27,780 nt of DNA from JBAXEO01 sp964541375 (GTDB lineage Bacteria > Actinomycetota > Coriobacteriia > Anaerosomatales > JAAXUF01). Position 1 is the stretch's first letter. Each line of letters starts with the position of its first letter. Where the stretch lies: assembly GCA_964541375.1 (NCBI GenBank), contig CAZIPT010000027.1, positions 1 through 27,780 on the forward strand, written 5' to 3'. This document shows, in pieces, positions 1 through 7,401 of the stretch. Below the pieces are notes generated by a model, which saw only the letters and a program-made list of their open reading frames with translations, was not told the origin of the DNA and did not search any database. A program made the translations under genes and the position numbers.

Positions 1-114
1 CCGCCGGTAGCTGGTGGCGGGAGCGCGGAGCAGGGTGCGGGCAAGCCGGGGCGCAAGCGCCGCAGGCGTCGTCCGGGAAGCGGCGGCGGCAGCGGAGACG
101 CGCCGCCGGCCTAA
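1..114 (+). CDS. 3' end of an unidentified gene, basic Gly/Arg-rich C-terminal tail
   Basis: Frame 1 is open from the window edge to a TAA at 112-114, giving the last 37 codons of a plus-strand gene. The visible peptide is low-complexity: Gly/Ala/Pro-rich with a run of Lys/Arg (KPGRKRRRRRPGS) and then a Gly/Ser-rich end. Such disordered basic tails are common on RNA-binding proteins of high-GC bacteria (DEAD-box helicases, RNase R or RNase E/G, exported RNA enzymes), but nothing catalytic is visible and I cannot name the gene. It ends 12 bp before the tRNA. Confidence 0.6.
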   Translation, partial: PPVAGGGSAEQGAGKPGRKRRRRRPGSGGGSGDAPPA

Positions 115-126
115 GGAACTGAATAC

Positions 127-202
127 GCCGACGTAGCTCAGCTGGTAGAGCACCGCACTCGTAATGCGGGGGTCAGGGGTTCGAGTCCCCTCGTCGGCTC
201 CA
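127..202 (+). tRNA. tRNA-Thr (anticodon CGU)
   Basis: A complete cloverleaf can be drawn. The acceptor stem pairs GCCGACG (127-133) with CGTCGGC (192-198). The D-arm holds AGCTCAGCTGGTAGAGC. The anticodon stem-loop has loop CTCGTAA, so the anticodon is CGT and the tRNA reads ACG (Thr). The T-arm contains GGTTCGAGTCC. The discriminator base is T199 and the CCA end is encoded at 200-202. It lies directly after the upstream gene and is followed by a strong terminator, so it may be cotranscribed with that gene. Confidence 0.95.
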
Positions 203-212
203 TCGAAATCAA

Positions 213-250
213 CGGGCGGGGACCTTCGGGTCCCCGTCCGCTCCCTTTTA
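213..250 (+). terminator. Rho-independent terminator after tRNA-Thr
   Basis: A 12-bp inverted repeat (213-224 with 229-240, one G-T pair) closes on a TTCG tetraloop. Its core is GGGGACC-TTCG-GGTCCCC. A short T-containing stretch follows (CTCCCTTTTA, 241-250). It separates the tRNA unit from the first nuo operon. The U-tract is short, but the stem is very strong. Confidence 0.85.
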
Positions 251-424
251 GTGCGGATTCTCCCCTCGAAGCGCACCATCGACTCAATCACCTAGGCCAG
301 CCGCGAAACCCTCCCGAAACACCAACGCCCTACATAGCAGGGTTCTCTATGCGGCATGTCGTATATCCAAGCAAACCGGTACGAGTGGCTGTTGAAAGTC
401 GTTCTCCGCGGTCGGGGGTAGGGA
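251..424 (+). other. Leader region of the first nuo operon, no confident promoter
   Basis: These 174 bp separate the terminator from nuoA1 and should contain the operon promoter. TATATC (362-367) and TACATA (331-336) are weak -10 candidates, but neither has a convincing -35 box at 16-19 bp. A GGGGG run at about 413-418 is the likely nuoA ribosome binding site. I see no riboswitch-like structure or RNA gene here. Confidence 0.4.
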
Positions 425-781
425 ATGGTCGTTGCCGCTTGGGTGTTCACGGGCTTTCTGCTCGTGGGCGCCGCGCTAGCGTACATCCTGGTTACGCTTC
501 CGCGATTCCTCGCGCCCCACAGCTCCTCGGCGGCCAAGGACAGCGCCTATGAGTGCGGAGAGCTCCCTGTTGGCGAGCCGTGGGTGCGTTTCCGCGTCGC
601 CTACTACATCTTCGCGATCATCTTCGTGGTCTTCGACGTCGAGACCGTCTTCCTCTACCCCTGGGCCGTGATCATGCGCCGGCTCGGGCTGTACGGATTC
701 GTCGAGATGGTCGTCTTCGTCTCCATCCTGGTATTGGGGCTCGCCTACGCCTGGCGCAAGGGAGCTCTGAAGTGGTCGTGA
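425..781 (+). CDS. nuoA: Complex I subunit A, operon 1
   Basis: 118 aa, the usual NuoA length, with three predicted membrane helices (about 5-27, 60-80, 87-110). NuoA is a core membrane subunit next to NuoH/J/K and its TM1-2 loop borders the quinone cavity. The family signatures are visible: YECG in the loop and FDVETVFLYPWA at the start of TM2, including its conserved acidic residues. The ATG at 425 has a G-rich Shine-Dalgarno about 7-11 nt upstream. The stop overlaps the nuoB start. This is the first gene of an eleven-gene operon running to 11805. Confidence 0.95.
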   Translation: MVVAAWVFTGFLLVGAALAYILVTLPRFLAPHSSSAAKDSAYECGELPVGEPWVRFRVAYYIFAIIFVVFDVETVFLYPWAVIMRRLGLYGFVEMVVFVSILVLGLAYAWRKGALKWS

Positions 782-1314
782 GCAACGTGCGCGTCGACGA
801 AGAGTCCAAGGTCCTTATCGCGCCGCTGCAGTTCCTGATGAACTGGGCGCGCGGGCACTCGATGTGGCCACTGACCTTCGGCACCGCCTGCTGCGCGATC
901 GAGATGATGACGGTTGGCTCGGCGCGCTACGACACCGAGCGCTACGGCATCTTCTTCCGCAACTCCCCGCGTCAGGCCGACTGCATGATCGTCGCCGGCA
1001 CCATCAATCTGAAGATGGCTCCCCGCATCAAGCTCCTGTATGAGCAGATGTCGCTTCCCAAGTACGTGATCGCGATGGGATCGTGCGCCGTGAGCGCCGG
1101 CCCCTTTGCAGACGGCTACAACGTTGTGCAGGGGGTCGACCAGATCATCCCGGTCGACGTCTACGTTCCCGGCTGCCCTCCGCGCCCCGAGGCGCTCATG
1201 AACGCGCTGCTCATGGTCATGGAGCGAAACTCGGCAGGCGTCCTCTCGGCAGCTGAGGACTTTGCCGCCGAGAAGCACGCTGCCGAGCAGCGCGCCGACG
1301 AGGCGGCTTTGTGA
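772..1314 (+). CDS. nuoB: Complex I subunit B (N2 cluster subunit), operon 1
   Basis: 180 aa from GTG 772. NuoB carries the terminal 4Fe-4S cluster N2, which reduces quinone at the NuoB/NuoD/NuoH interface. All four N2 ligands are present: the tandem pair C40-C41 (ACCAIEMM), C105 (MGSCAVSAG) and C135 (VPGCPPRPE). The SPRQAD and KMAP motifs are also intact. AAGGGAG at 758-764 lies 7 nt before GTG 772, which favours that start; GTG 778 (13 nt away, overlapping the nuoA stop as GTGA) is the alternative. The C-terminus is a short Ala/Glu-rich tail. It overlaps nuoA by 10 bp. Confidence 0.95.
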   Translation: MVVSNVRVDEESKVLIAPLQFLMNWARGHSMWPLTFGTACCAIEMMTVGSARYDTERYGIFFRNSPRQADCMIVAGTINLKMAPRIKLLYEQMSLPKYVIAMGSCAVSAGPFADGYNVVQGVDQIIPVDVYVPGCPPRPEALMNALLMVMERNSAGVLSAAEDFAAEKHAAEQRADEAAL

Positions 1315-3020
1315 CGACCCCGGCAGGCGCCGCACTCGACAACCGCACCTTTGAGGGCATACAGGGCGCCTTCGAAGTGGGCACGCTCGGATCGGGCGGT
1401 CTGGCGCACGCGCACACGATGCCGCGCCATCTTCTCGGCGTGCTCACGGCTCTGAAGGAAGAGCGCGGCTTCAACCACCTCTCGCTTCTCACCGCCGCCG
1501 AGCGACCCGAGGCGACACCGGGCATCAAGGTGGTTTACGCGCTGACCCGTCACGCCGACCACGCCACGGTCACGTTGTCGGTCGAGCTTTCGGAGGAGTC
1601 CCTGCGCGTGCCGACGATCGTCGGTCTGTGGCCGGGCGCCGTGTCGCTCGAGCGCGAGGTCTACGATCTGTTCGGCGTCGTCTTCGAAGGGCACCCCAAC
1701 CTTCGCCGCATCGTTTTGCGGGACGACTTCGAGGGCCATCCGCTCCGCAAGGGCTTCGTCATGACGCCCGGCGGAGTTGACGCCGAGGACCTGGCGTGGG
1801 CCCTCTCGAGCCACGGCGACGACGGCCCCGCGCTCCAGCCCGAGAACCCCGACCCCGCGCGTACCGTGCCGCTCCCGTTCCCGTCGGTCGCCGAGAAGCT
1901 GGCCGAGCCGGGCGATCCGGTCCTGTGTTCCGAGCGCACGCTGTTGCACATGGGCCCGCAGCACCCCAGCATGCACGGCGTGCTGCACCTCTGGCTCGCG
2001 CTCGAGGGCGAGCAGGTGCTGGCGTCCGAGGTCACCCACGGCTACCTGCACCGCTGCATCGAGAAGCTCGCCGAGACGCGCTCCTACCGCGCATGCACTG
2101 CACTGGTCGACCGCGCGGACTACGTCTCCGGCTTCCACACCGAGCTCGCGCTACTCATGGGCGCCGAGGAGCTCGCCGAGATCGAGGTGCCGCGCAAGGC
2201 ACAGTACCTGCGCGTGTTGATGAGCGAGCTTGTCCGGCTCACGAGCCACACCACGTGGTTCGCGGCCTGCGGCATCGACGTCGGAGCCTTCACGCCCATG
2301 CTGTTCTCGTTCCGCGACCGCGAGGCGATCCTCGACTTCTTCGAGGAGATCACCGGCGGCCGCATGATGTTCAACTACTTCCGCCCGGGCGGAGTGAAGG
2401 ACGATCTTCCACCGGGGTGTGCCGAGCGGTTGCACGCCTATCTGAAGACCGTCTCGGCGTCGATCGACGGCTACGAAGCGCTGCTCACCACCAACGAGAT
2501 CTTCCGCAATCGCACGTGCGGCATCGGCGTCATCTCGCCGCAGACGATTCTCGACTACGGCGTCACCGGGCCGATGGCGCGCTCGTCGGGCGTCGATGTC
2601 GACCTTCGCCGAGACGAACCCTACGCCGCGTACGGCGACTTCGACGTGCACGTACCGCTTGGCAAGACCGGTGACTCATTCGACCGGTACGCCGTCCGAA
2701 TCGCCGAGATGCGGGAGTCGGCACGGCTCGCGATGCTCGCGCTCGAAGGCATGCCCGAAGGCGACTTCGTGGCGGCCGGGGTGCCTCGCGCGCTGAAGCC
2801 AGCTGCAGGGTGCGCATACCGGCGCGTCGAGAGCCCGCGGGGGGAGCTCGGCGTGTACCTGGAAAGCGACGGAACCGCTCAGCCCTGGCGAATGAAGATC
2901 CGCTCGCCGGCTTTCTCGAACCTGCACGTCACGAATGCCGTGCTGCCCGGTCGCCGTGTGAGCGACATCATCGCGATCGTCAGCTCGGTCGACGTCGTGA
3001 TGGGGGAGATCGACCGATGA
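1311..3020 (+). CDS. nuoCD: Fused complex I subunits C and D, operon 1
   Basis: 569 aa. Residues about 20-155 are the NuoC (30 kDa) domain with its signature around EREVYDLFGVVFEGHP and the EGHPLRK end. A linker follows. The NuoD (49 kDa) domain starts near residue 205 with MGPQHPSMHGVLHL (M214 onward), whose histidines line the quinone headgroup site, and continues with DYVSGFHTEL, including the conserved quinone-site tyrosine. It ends with the family pattern MGEIDR. NuoC/D joins NuoB and NuoI in the peripheral connecting arm. The GTG start overlaps the nuoB stop (GTGA), and the stop overlaps nuoH (ATGA), implying translational coupling. C-D fusion is known in several bacterial lineages. Confidence 0.95.
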   Translation: MTTPAGAALDNRTFEGIQGAFEVGTLGSGGLAHAHTMPRHLLGVLTALKEERGFNHLSLLTAAERPEATPGIKVVYALTRHADHATVTLSVELSEESLRVPTIVGLWPGAVSLEREVYDLFGVVFEGHPNLRRIVLRDDFEGHPLRKGFVMTPGGVDAEDLAWALSSHGDDGPALQPENPDPARTVPLPFPSVAEKLAEPGDPVLCSERTLLHMGPQHPSMHGVLHLWLALEGEQVLASEVTHGYLHRCIEKLAETRSYRACTALVDRADYVSGFHTELALLMGAEELAEIEVPRKAQYLRVLMSELVRLTSHTTWFAACGIDVGAFTPMLFSFRDREAILDFFEEITGGRMMFNYFRPGGVKDDLPPGCAERLHAYLKTVSASIDGYEALLTTNEIFRNRTCGIGVISPQTILDYGVTGPMARSSGVDVDLRRDEPYAAYGDFDVHVPLGKTGDSFDRYAVRIAEMRESARLAMLALEGMPEGDFVAAGVPRALKPAAGCAYRRVESPRGELGVYLESDGTAQPWRMKIRSPAFSNLHVTNAVLPGRRVSDIIAIVSSVDVVMGEIDR

Positions 3021-4117
3021 TGCTGGTGCTCAGAACACTCTTGGGCGTGGTGGTGATCGCGGTCGTCGTGCTGGTCAACACCGTCGTCGTGATGTGGTGC
3101 GAGCGGAAGTGGGCCGGTCACCTGCAGTCGCGTCGCGGCCCGATGCGAACCGGCTGGCACGGTGTGCTCCAGCCCTTCGCCGACGCGCTCAAGATGCTGG
3201 GCAAGGAAGACTTCATGCCTGCCGGCGCCGATCGGCGGATGTTCCTGCTCGCCCCGGTGCTCGCCTATGCGCCGTCGATCGTCATCTACTGCGGAACGCC
3301 GTGGATCGCCCAGTTCGTCGGCTACAGCTTCGACGTGGGGATCTTCATGGTCTTTGCCGTGGCTGCGCTTTTCCCGGTGGCGATACTGCTTGCGGGCTGG
3401 GCGTCGCACAACAAGTACGCGCTGATGGGCGGCTTCAGGTCCGCGGCGCAGCAGATCAGCTACGAAGTCCCCATGATCTTGTCGGTGCTCGGGGTGATCA
3501 TGCTCGCGGGCTCGATGAGCCTGTCCACGATCGTCGATGCGCAGGCCCACGTGTGGAACATCGTCACGCAGCCCTTCGCCTGTCTGCTGTTCTTCATCGG
3601 CATGCTCGCCGAACTCAACCGCACACCGTTCGACCTGCCCGAGGCCGAGTCTGAGCTGGTCGCCGGCTACATGACCGAGTACTCGGGCATGCGTTTCGCG
3701 ATGTTCTTCCTGGCCGAGTACACCAACATGTTCACCTGGTCGCTCTTCGCTTCGCTGCTCTTCCTGGGTGGATGGGGCGGCCCCGGCCCGGCACTTCTCG
3801 GCGCGGTGTGGCTGACGCTCAAGACCTACGCGGTCGTCTTCATGGTCGTCTGGGTGCGCTGGGCGCTACCTCGGCTGCGTGTCGACCAGCTCATGTCGTT
3901 CAGCTGGAAGATCCTGATCCCTGCGGCACTCTTCAACATGTTCTTCACCGCGCTCGGAATCGTCACCAACGTCTTCGTGCTGGTCGGGCTGCAGGTCGTC
4001 CTCTTGGTCGGCTTCATCTGGCTGGTCTCGAGAATCGGCATCACCGCCGGCCTGCGCTCGCCCGATCTGCCTCTCTCCGCAGGCCGAGCTACCGCATCGC
4101 CGGAGGTGACGCCGTGA
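3017..4117 (+). CDS. nuoH: Complex I subunit H, operon 1
   Basis: 366 aa, a multi-spanning membrane subunit that forms most of the quinone chamber and couples quinone chemistry to the proton path. The conserved first-loop motif is present as CERKW (E29, R30, K31) followed by RRGPMRTG, a partial match to the usual GPNRxG. The long acidic loop is intact (TPFDLPEAESELVAGY) and is followed by TEYSGMRF. The ATG overlaps the nuoCD stop. Compared with NuoH of operon 2, this copy keeps the first-loop glutamate. The hydrophobic C-terminal helices and a short polar tail give a length slightly above the common 320-350 aa. Confidence 0.95.
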   Translation: MMLVLRTLLGVVVIAVVVLVNTVVVMWCERKWAGHLQSRRGPMRTGWHGVLQPFADALKMLGKEDFMPAGADRRMFLLAPVLAYAPSIVIYCGTPWIAQFVGYSFDVGIFMVFAVAALFPVAILLAGWASHNKYALMGGFRSAAQQISYEVPMILSVLGVIMLAGSMSLSTIVDAQAHVWNIVTQPFACLLFFIGMLAELNRTPFDLPEAESELVAGYMTEYSGMRFAMFFLAEYTNMFTWSLFASLLFLGGWGGPGPALLGAVWLTLKTYAVVFMVVWVRWALPRLRVDQLMSFSWKILIPAALFNMFFTALGIVTNVFVLVGLQVVLLVGFIWLVSRIGITAGLRSPDLPLSAGRATASPEVTP

Positions 4118-4614
4118 TCGGCATGGCCAAGGGAATGGCGACGACCTTCGGCCGGATGTTGCGTCCGGCCGTCACCGAGAACTACCCCGCCGAGAAGCGC
4201 GTCCTCCCGGAGCGCGCGCGCATGTCCTTCGAGATGGCGACTGACGAGAGCGGTCAGCCCCAGTGCAAGGCGTGCATGCTTTGCGAGAGAAGCTGCCCGG
4301 ACGAGGCCATCAAGATCGAGTCCGAGAAGCGAGAGGACGGCCCCGGTCGCTCGCTGACCAAGTTCACGATCGACCTTGGGAAGTGCATGTACTGCGGGCT
4401 GTGTGTCGAGCAGTGCTCCACCGATGGGCTGCGCCACACCGGCGAGTATGAGAACAACTCGAGCGAGCGCTCCGCGATGATGCTCGTACTCTATGAGGCC
4501 GAGCCAGGCTCCGTCCCGGCGCCCGCCATCGAGGAATCGACTCGTGAAGAGCTTGCCGAGGTCACCGACACGTTCGGTGCGCTCCCAGCCGAGAAGGACG
4601 GGGGCGCCTCATGA
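4114..4614 (+). CDS. nuoI: Complex I subunit I, two 4Fe-4S clusters, operon 1
   Basis: 166 aa from GTG 4114, which overlaps the nuoH stop. NuoI is an 8Fe ferredoxin-like subunit carrying clusters N6a and N6b that pass electrons to NuoB. Both cysteine sets are complete: C51, C54, C57, C61 (CKACMLCERSCP) and C91, C94, C97, C101 (CMYCGLCVEQCS). The second set ends in CS, not the usual CP. The N-terminal PAEKRVLPERAR segment resembles the family's membrane-proximal region. No nuoE/F/G is nearby, so NuoI is probably close to the point of electron entry. Confidence 0.95.
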   Translation: MIGMAKGMATTFGRMLRPAVTENYPAEKRVLPERARMSFEMATDESGQPQCKACMLCERSCPDEAIKIESEKREDGPGRSLTKFTIDLGKCMYCGLCVEQCSTDGLRHTGEYENNSSERSAMMLVLYEAEPGSVPAPAIEESTREELAEVTDTFGALPAEKDGGAS

Positions 4615-5174
4615 CCCAGGCGGCCCTCTTCTACTTCTACGCCGCCATCGCTCTAGCGGGTGCGGTCGTACTCGTGTCGGCCAAGAACCTCATCCACGGC
4701 GCGGTCGGACTCCTTGCGACGCTGGTCTCTGTCGGCGCGCTGTTCCTGCTTCTTGGCAGCGAGTTTCTCGCGGCTATGCAGCTGTTCGTCTACGGCGGCG
4801 CCATCACGGTACTGGTGATGTTCGCGCTCATGCTTGCCGGCCCGCGCGTCAATCACGAGGACCGACCCACGCGAATCGTCTACGCGGTCGCCGGCGTCGT
4901 GTGCGCCCTGTTCTTCGTCGGCGTCGCGCTTGTACTGGTGCGCACCGCCTGGCACGTCACCGCACCGGTGGTCCACACCACCGCGTCCATCGCGGAGATC
5001 CTCTTCTCGCGTTACGTTCTGCCGTTCGAGATCGCTGGGCTTTCGCTGACCATCGCGCTGATCGGCGTCATAGTCATCGCCCGAGAGGATGACGTGCGCG
5101 GGGCTGCGGCGCCGGATGCAGAACCGCCGGCCGCCTCCGTTGCTCTCTCCGAGGACGAGGGAGGGCTCGCATGA
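4611..5174 (+). CDS. nuoJ: Complex I subunit J, operon 1
   Basis: 187 aa with about five membrane helices. NuoJ sits between NuoH/A and NuoK; the pi-bulge in its TM3 is part of the coupling switch. The conserved TM3 motif is present (LFVYGGAITVLVMF, with Y61 and bulge glycine G63). The sequence after the last helix (from about residue 165) is a soluble acidic tail. ATG overlaps the nuoI stop and the end overlaps nuoK (ATGA). Intact G63 contrasts with the operon 2 paralogue. Confidence 0.93.
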   Translation: MTQAALFYFYAAIALAGAVVLVSAKNLIHGAVGLLATLVSVGALFLLLGSEFLAAMQLFVYGGAITVLVMFALMLAGPRVNHEDRPTRIVYAVAGVVCALFFVGVALVLVRTAWHVTAPVVHTTASIAEILFSRYVLPFEIAGLSLTIALIGVIVIAREDDVRGAAAPDAEPPAASVALSEDEGGLA

Positions 5175-5479
5175 TCGGGCTCAACCACTTCCTGCTCCTG
5201 GGCGCGGCGCTCTTTGCGATCGGGCTCTTTGGTGCGCTCACCTCGAAGAGCGCGCTCAAGGTGGTCATCTGCGTGGAGCTCATCCTCAACGCCGTGAACC
5301 TCAACCTCGCGGCCTTCTCGGCGTACATCGCGCCCAAGCAGGCCGTGGGCATGAACTTCGTCATCTTCCTGATGGTCATCGCAGCGGCCGAGATCGGGCT
5401 CGCGCTGGCGATCATCATCTCGCTGAATCGCACCAGCGACATCAACGCGATCGACACCATAAGGAGGCTCAAGGGATGA
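5171..5479 (+). CDS. nuoK: Complex I subunit K, operon 1
   Basis: 102 aa with three membrane helices, the standard NuoK size. The two functionally important membrane glutamates are present: E36 in TM2 (CVELILNAVNLNL) and E74 in TM3 (AAAEIGLALAII). They belong to the E-channel linking the quinone chamber to the antiporter-like subunits. ATGA overlaps occur with nuoJ upstream and with nuoL downstream, consistent with a single coupled message. Confidence 0.95.
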   Translation: MIGLNHFLLLGAALFAIGLFGALTSKSALKVVICVELILNAVNLNLAAFSAYIAPKQAVGMNFVIFLMVIAAAEIGLALAIIISLNRTSDINAIDTIRRLKG

Positions 5480-7401
5480 CGGGCCTCCTCGCCTACGCTT
5501 GGGTGCTTCCGCTGCTGCCGATTGCGGTCTTCGCGATCGTGCTGGCGACCGGCCGAAAGTTGCCCAGAAACCTCGTTGCGGGCCTGGGGATAGCGGTGAT
5601 GTTCATTGTGTTCGCCGCATCGATGGCGATCCTGTGGGCGGTTGCGCGGGGCGCGCGCTTCGAGGCGGCGGTGCCGTGGATCGAGATGAAGGGCGTCGTC
5701 ATCGAGGTCGGCTTCCTGGTCGACCCGCTTGCGGCGCTCATGCTGATCGTCGTGTCGTTCGTGAGCCTGCTGGTGCAGGTATACTCGCTCGGCTACATGG
5801 CCGACGAGGAGCGGTTCCGCTGGTACTACGGCGCGATATCGCTGTTCACTGCCGCGATGTTGGGCGTCGTGCTCGCCGATGGCTGGCTCCTCATGTACAT
5901 GTGCTGGGAGGTCATGGGGCTCGCTTCGTTCCTGCTCATCGGCTTCTGGTTCGAAACGGAAGTCGCGTCAAAGGCCGCTACCAAGGCGTTCATGGTCACG
6001 CGATTCGGCGACGTCGGATTCGGCCTGGCGCTCGCGGTGATGTGGTTCGCAGCGGGGACGTTTTCCTTCGAGGCTGTGTTCAAGCTGGTAGAATCCGGCG
6101 GCTGGGCCGGGCCGTCTCTTGTGGCCGCGACGCTCCTGCTGTTCATGGGCGCGATGGGCAAGAGCGCGCAGTTCCCGCTGCACGTCTGGCTGCCCGACGC
6201 GATGGCCGGCCCGACGCCTGGTTCGGCGCTGATCCACGCCGCGACGATGGTCGCCGCCGGCGTCTACCTGGTCGCCCGCTCGTACCCGCTGTTCGAGGCG
6301 AACCCGCAGACGTTGACGGTGGTCGCGACGATCGGAACGATCACGGCGGTCATGGCGGCGCTCATCGCAATCGCGCAGGACGACATCAAGAAGGTGCTCG
6401 CGTACTCGACAATTTCGCAGCTCGGCCTGATGATGCTGGCGCTCGGCGTCGGCAGCTGGGTCGCGGCGGTATTCCATCTGATGACCCACGCGTTCTTCAA
6501 GGCGCTGCTGTTCTTGGCGGCCGGCAGCGTCATCCACGGCACGCACACGCAGGATGTCCGGGAGATGGGCGGCCTCTGGCGCAAGATGCCGTGGACGACG
6601 GCTACCTGGGTGATCGGCGCTCTCTCGCTGGCGGGCATCCCGCCACTCGCGGGCTTCTGGAGCAAGGACGAGATCCTGCTGGCGGCCCTGCACTCCGGGA
6701 AGACCGGCTTCCTGGTCGCCGGTGTGGTGGTCGCCGCGCTGACCGCCTTCTACATGGGCCGCATCACCTTCCTCGCCTTCTTCGCCAAGCCGGGCGCGAT
6801 GAGCAAGAGCGACCACGCCCATGAGTCGCACTGGGTGATGACCGCCCCACTCGTGATCCTCGCCACTCTTGCGGTCGTTGTCGGGCTGATCGGCTCACCG
6901 CTCACTGACTACGCCTTGGGCAAGTACCTGGGCGAGCATGTGGCGGGAGAGATGAACTACCTGCTGGCAGCCATCGCCGTGGGCGCGGCGCTCGCAGGGA
7001 TCGGCTACGCGTGGCTCATGTATCAGCGAGGGAAAGCCAATCCGGACTGGTACATGCGAAACCGTACTATTTCGACGGTCCTTTCCCGGCGCTTCTGGAT
7101 CGACGAGGTCTTCCAGCGAGCTGTGGTAGTGCCGACACTCGCCATAGCGGGGGTCATGCGCAGCGTCGAGGCCGAAGTCATTGACAGCTTCGTGGGATTC
7201 TTTGGCAGGTTCGGGATGTTCGTCAGCGCAGGTCTCGCCCACTTCGATCGCGGCGTTGTCGACGGCGCGGTCGATGGCCTGGGCAACTCCGTCGTCGAAG
7301 GCGGCCGAGAAACCCGCAAGATCCAGACCGGCAACACTCAGACGTATCTGCTTCTACTCGCGGCATCTATCGTCGTGCTGCTGTGGGTGTTCGCCAGATG
7401 A
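5476..7401 (+). CDS. nuoL: Complex I subunit L with extended lateral helix, operon 1
   Basis: 641 aa. This is the distal antiporter-like proton-pumping subunit, whose C-terminal amphipathic lateral helix (HL) runs along the membrane arm. The pump residues are present: E145 in TM5 (CWEVMGLASF), K229 in TM7 (GAMGKSAQFPLH) and K397 in TM12 (FWSKDEIL), plus the SALIHAATMVAAGVY motif. E. coli NuoL is 613 aa, and the surplus lies in HL: VEAEVIDSFVG (from V564) and FDRGVVDGAVDG (from F590) are spaced exactly 26 residues apart. HL ends at KIQTGNTQTY before the last membrane helix. The ATG overlaps nuoK and the stop overlaps nuoM. Confidence 0.95.
   Translation: MTGLLAYAWVLPLLPIAVFAIVLATGRKLPRNLVAGLGIAVMFIVFAASMAILWAVARGARFEAAVPWIEMKGVVIEVGFLVDPLAALMLIVVSFVSLLVQVYSLGYMADEERFRWYYGAISLFTAAMLGVVLADGWLLMYMCWEVMGLASFLLIGFWFETEVASKAATKAFMVTRFGDVGFGLALAVMWFAAGTFSFEAVFKLVESGGWAGPSLVAATLLLFMGAMGKSAQFPLHVWLPDAMAGPTPGSALIHAATMVAAGVYLVARSYPLFEANPQTLTVVATIGTITAVMAALIAIAQDDIKKVLAYSTISQLGLMMLALGVGSWVAAVFHLMTHAFFKALLFLAAGSVIHGTHTQDVREMGGLWRKMPWTTATWVIGALSLAGIPPLAGFWSKDEILLAALHSGKTGFLVAGVVVAALTAFYMGRITFLAFFAKPGAMSKSDHAHESHWVMTAPLVILATLAVVVGLIGSPLTDYALGKYLGEHVAGEMNYLLAAIAVGAALAGIGYAWLMYQRGKANPDWYMRNRTISTVLSRRFWIDEVFQRAVVVPTLAIAGVMRSVEAEVIDSFVGFFGRFGMFVSAGLAHFDRGVVDGAVDGLGNSVVEGGRETRKIQTGNTQTYLLLLAASIVVLLWVFAR
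7165..7278 (+). repeat. 26-residue periodicity in the NuoL1 lateral helix
   Basis: The protein segments starting at codons 7165 (VEAEVID) and 7243 (FDRGVVD) are offset by 78 bp, or 26 residues, and share the pattern aromatic/aliphatic-acid-x-x-V-[IV]-D. The same offset occurs in the operon 2 NuoL, where the two copies are nearly identical. Here the copies have diverged, so this call leans on the comparison with NuoL2. Confidence 0.55.

Noticed and set aside
1161..2138. 325-codon minus-strand open frame opposite nuoB/nuoCD
   Set aside because: It lies opposite unmistakable NuoB and NuoCD sequence, is Arg/His/Glu/Ala-rich without motifs, and reflects high GC at third codon positions.
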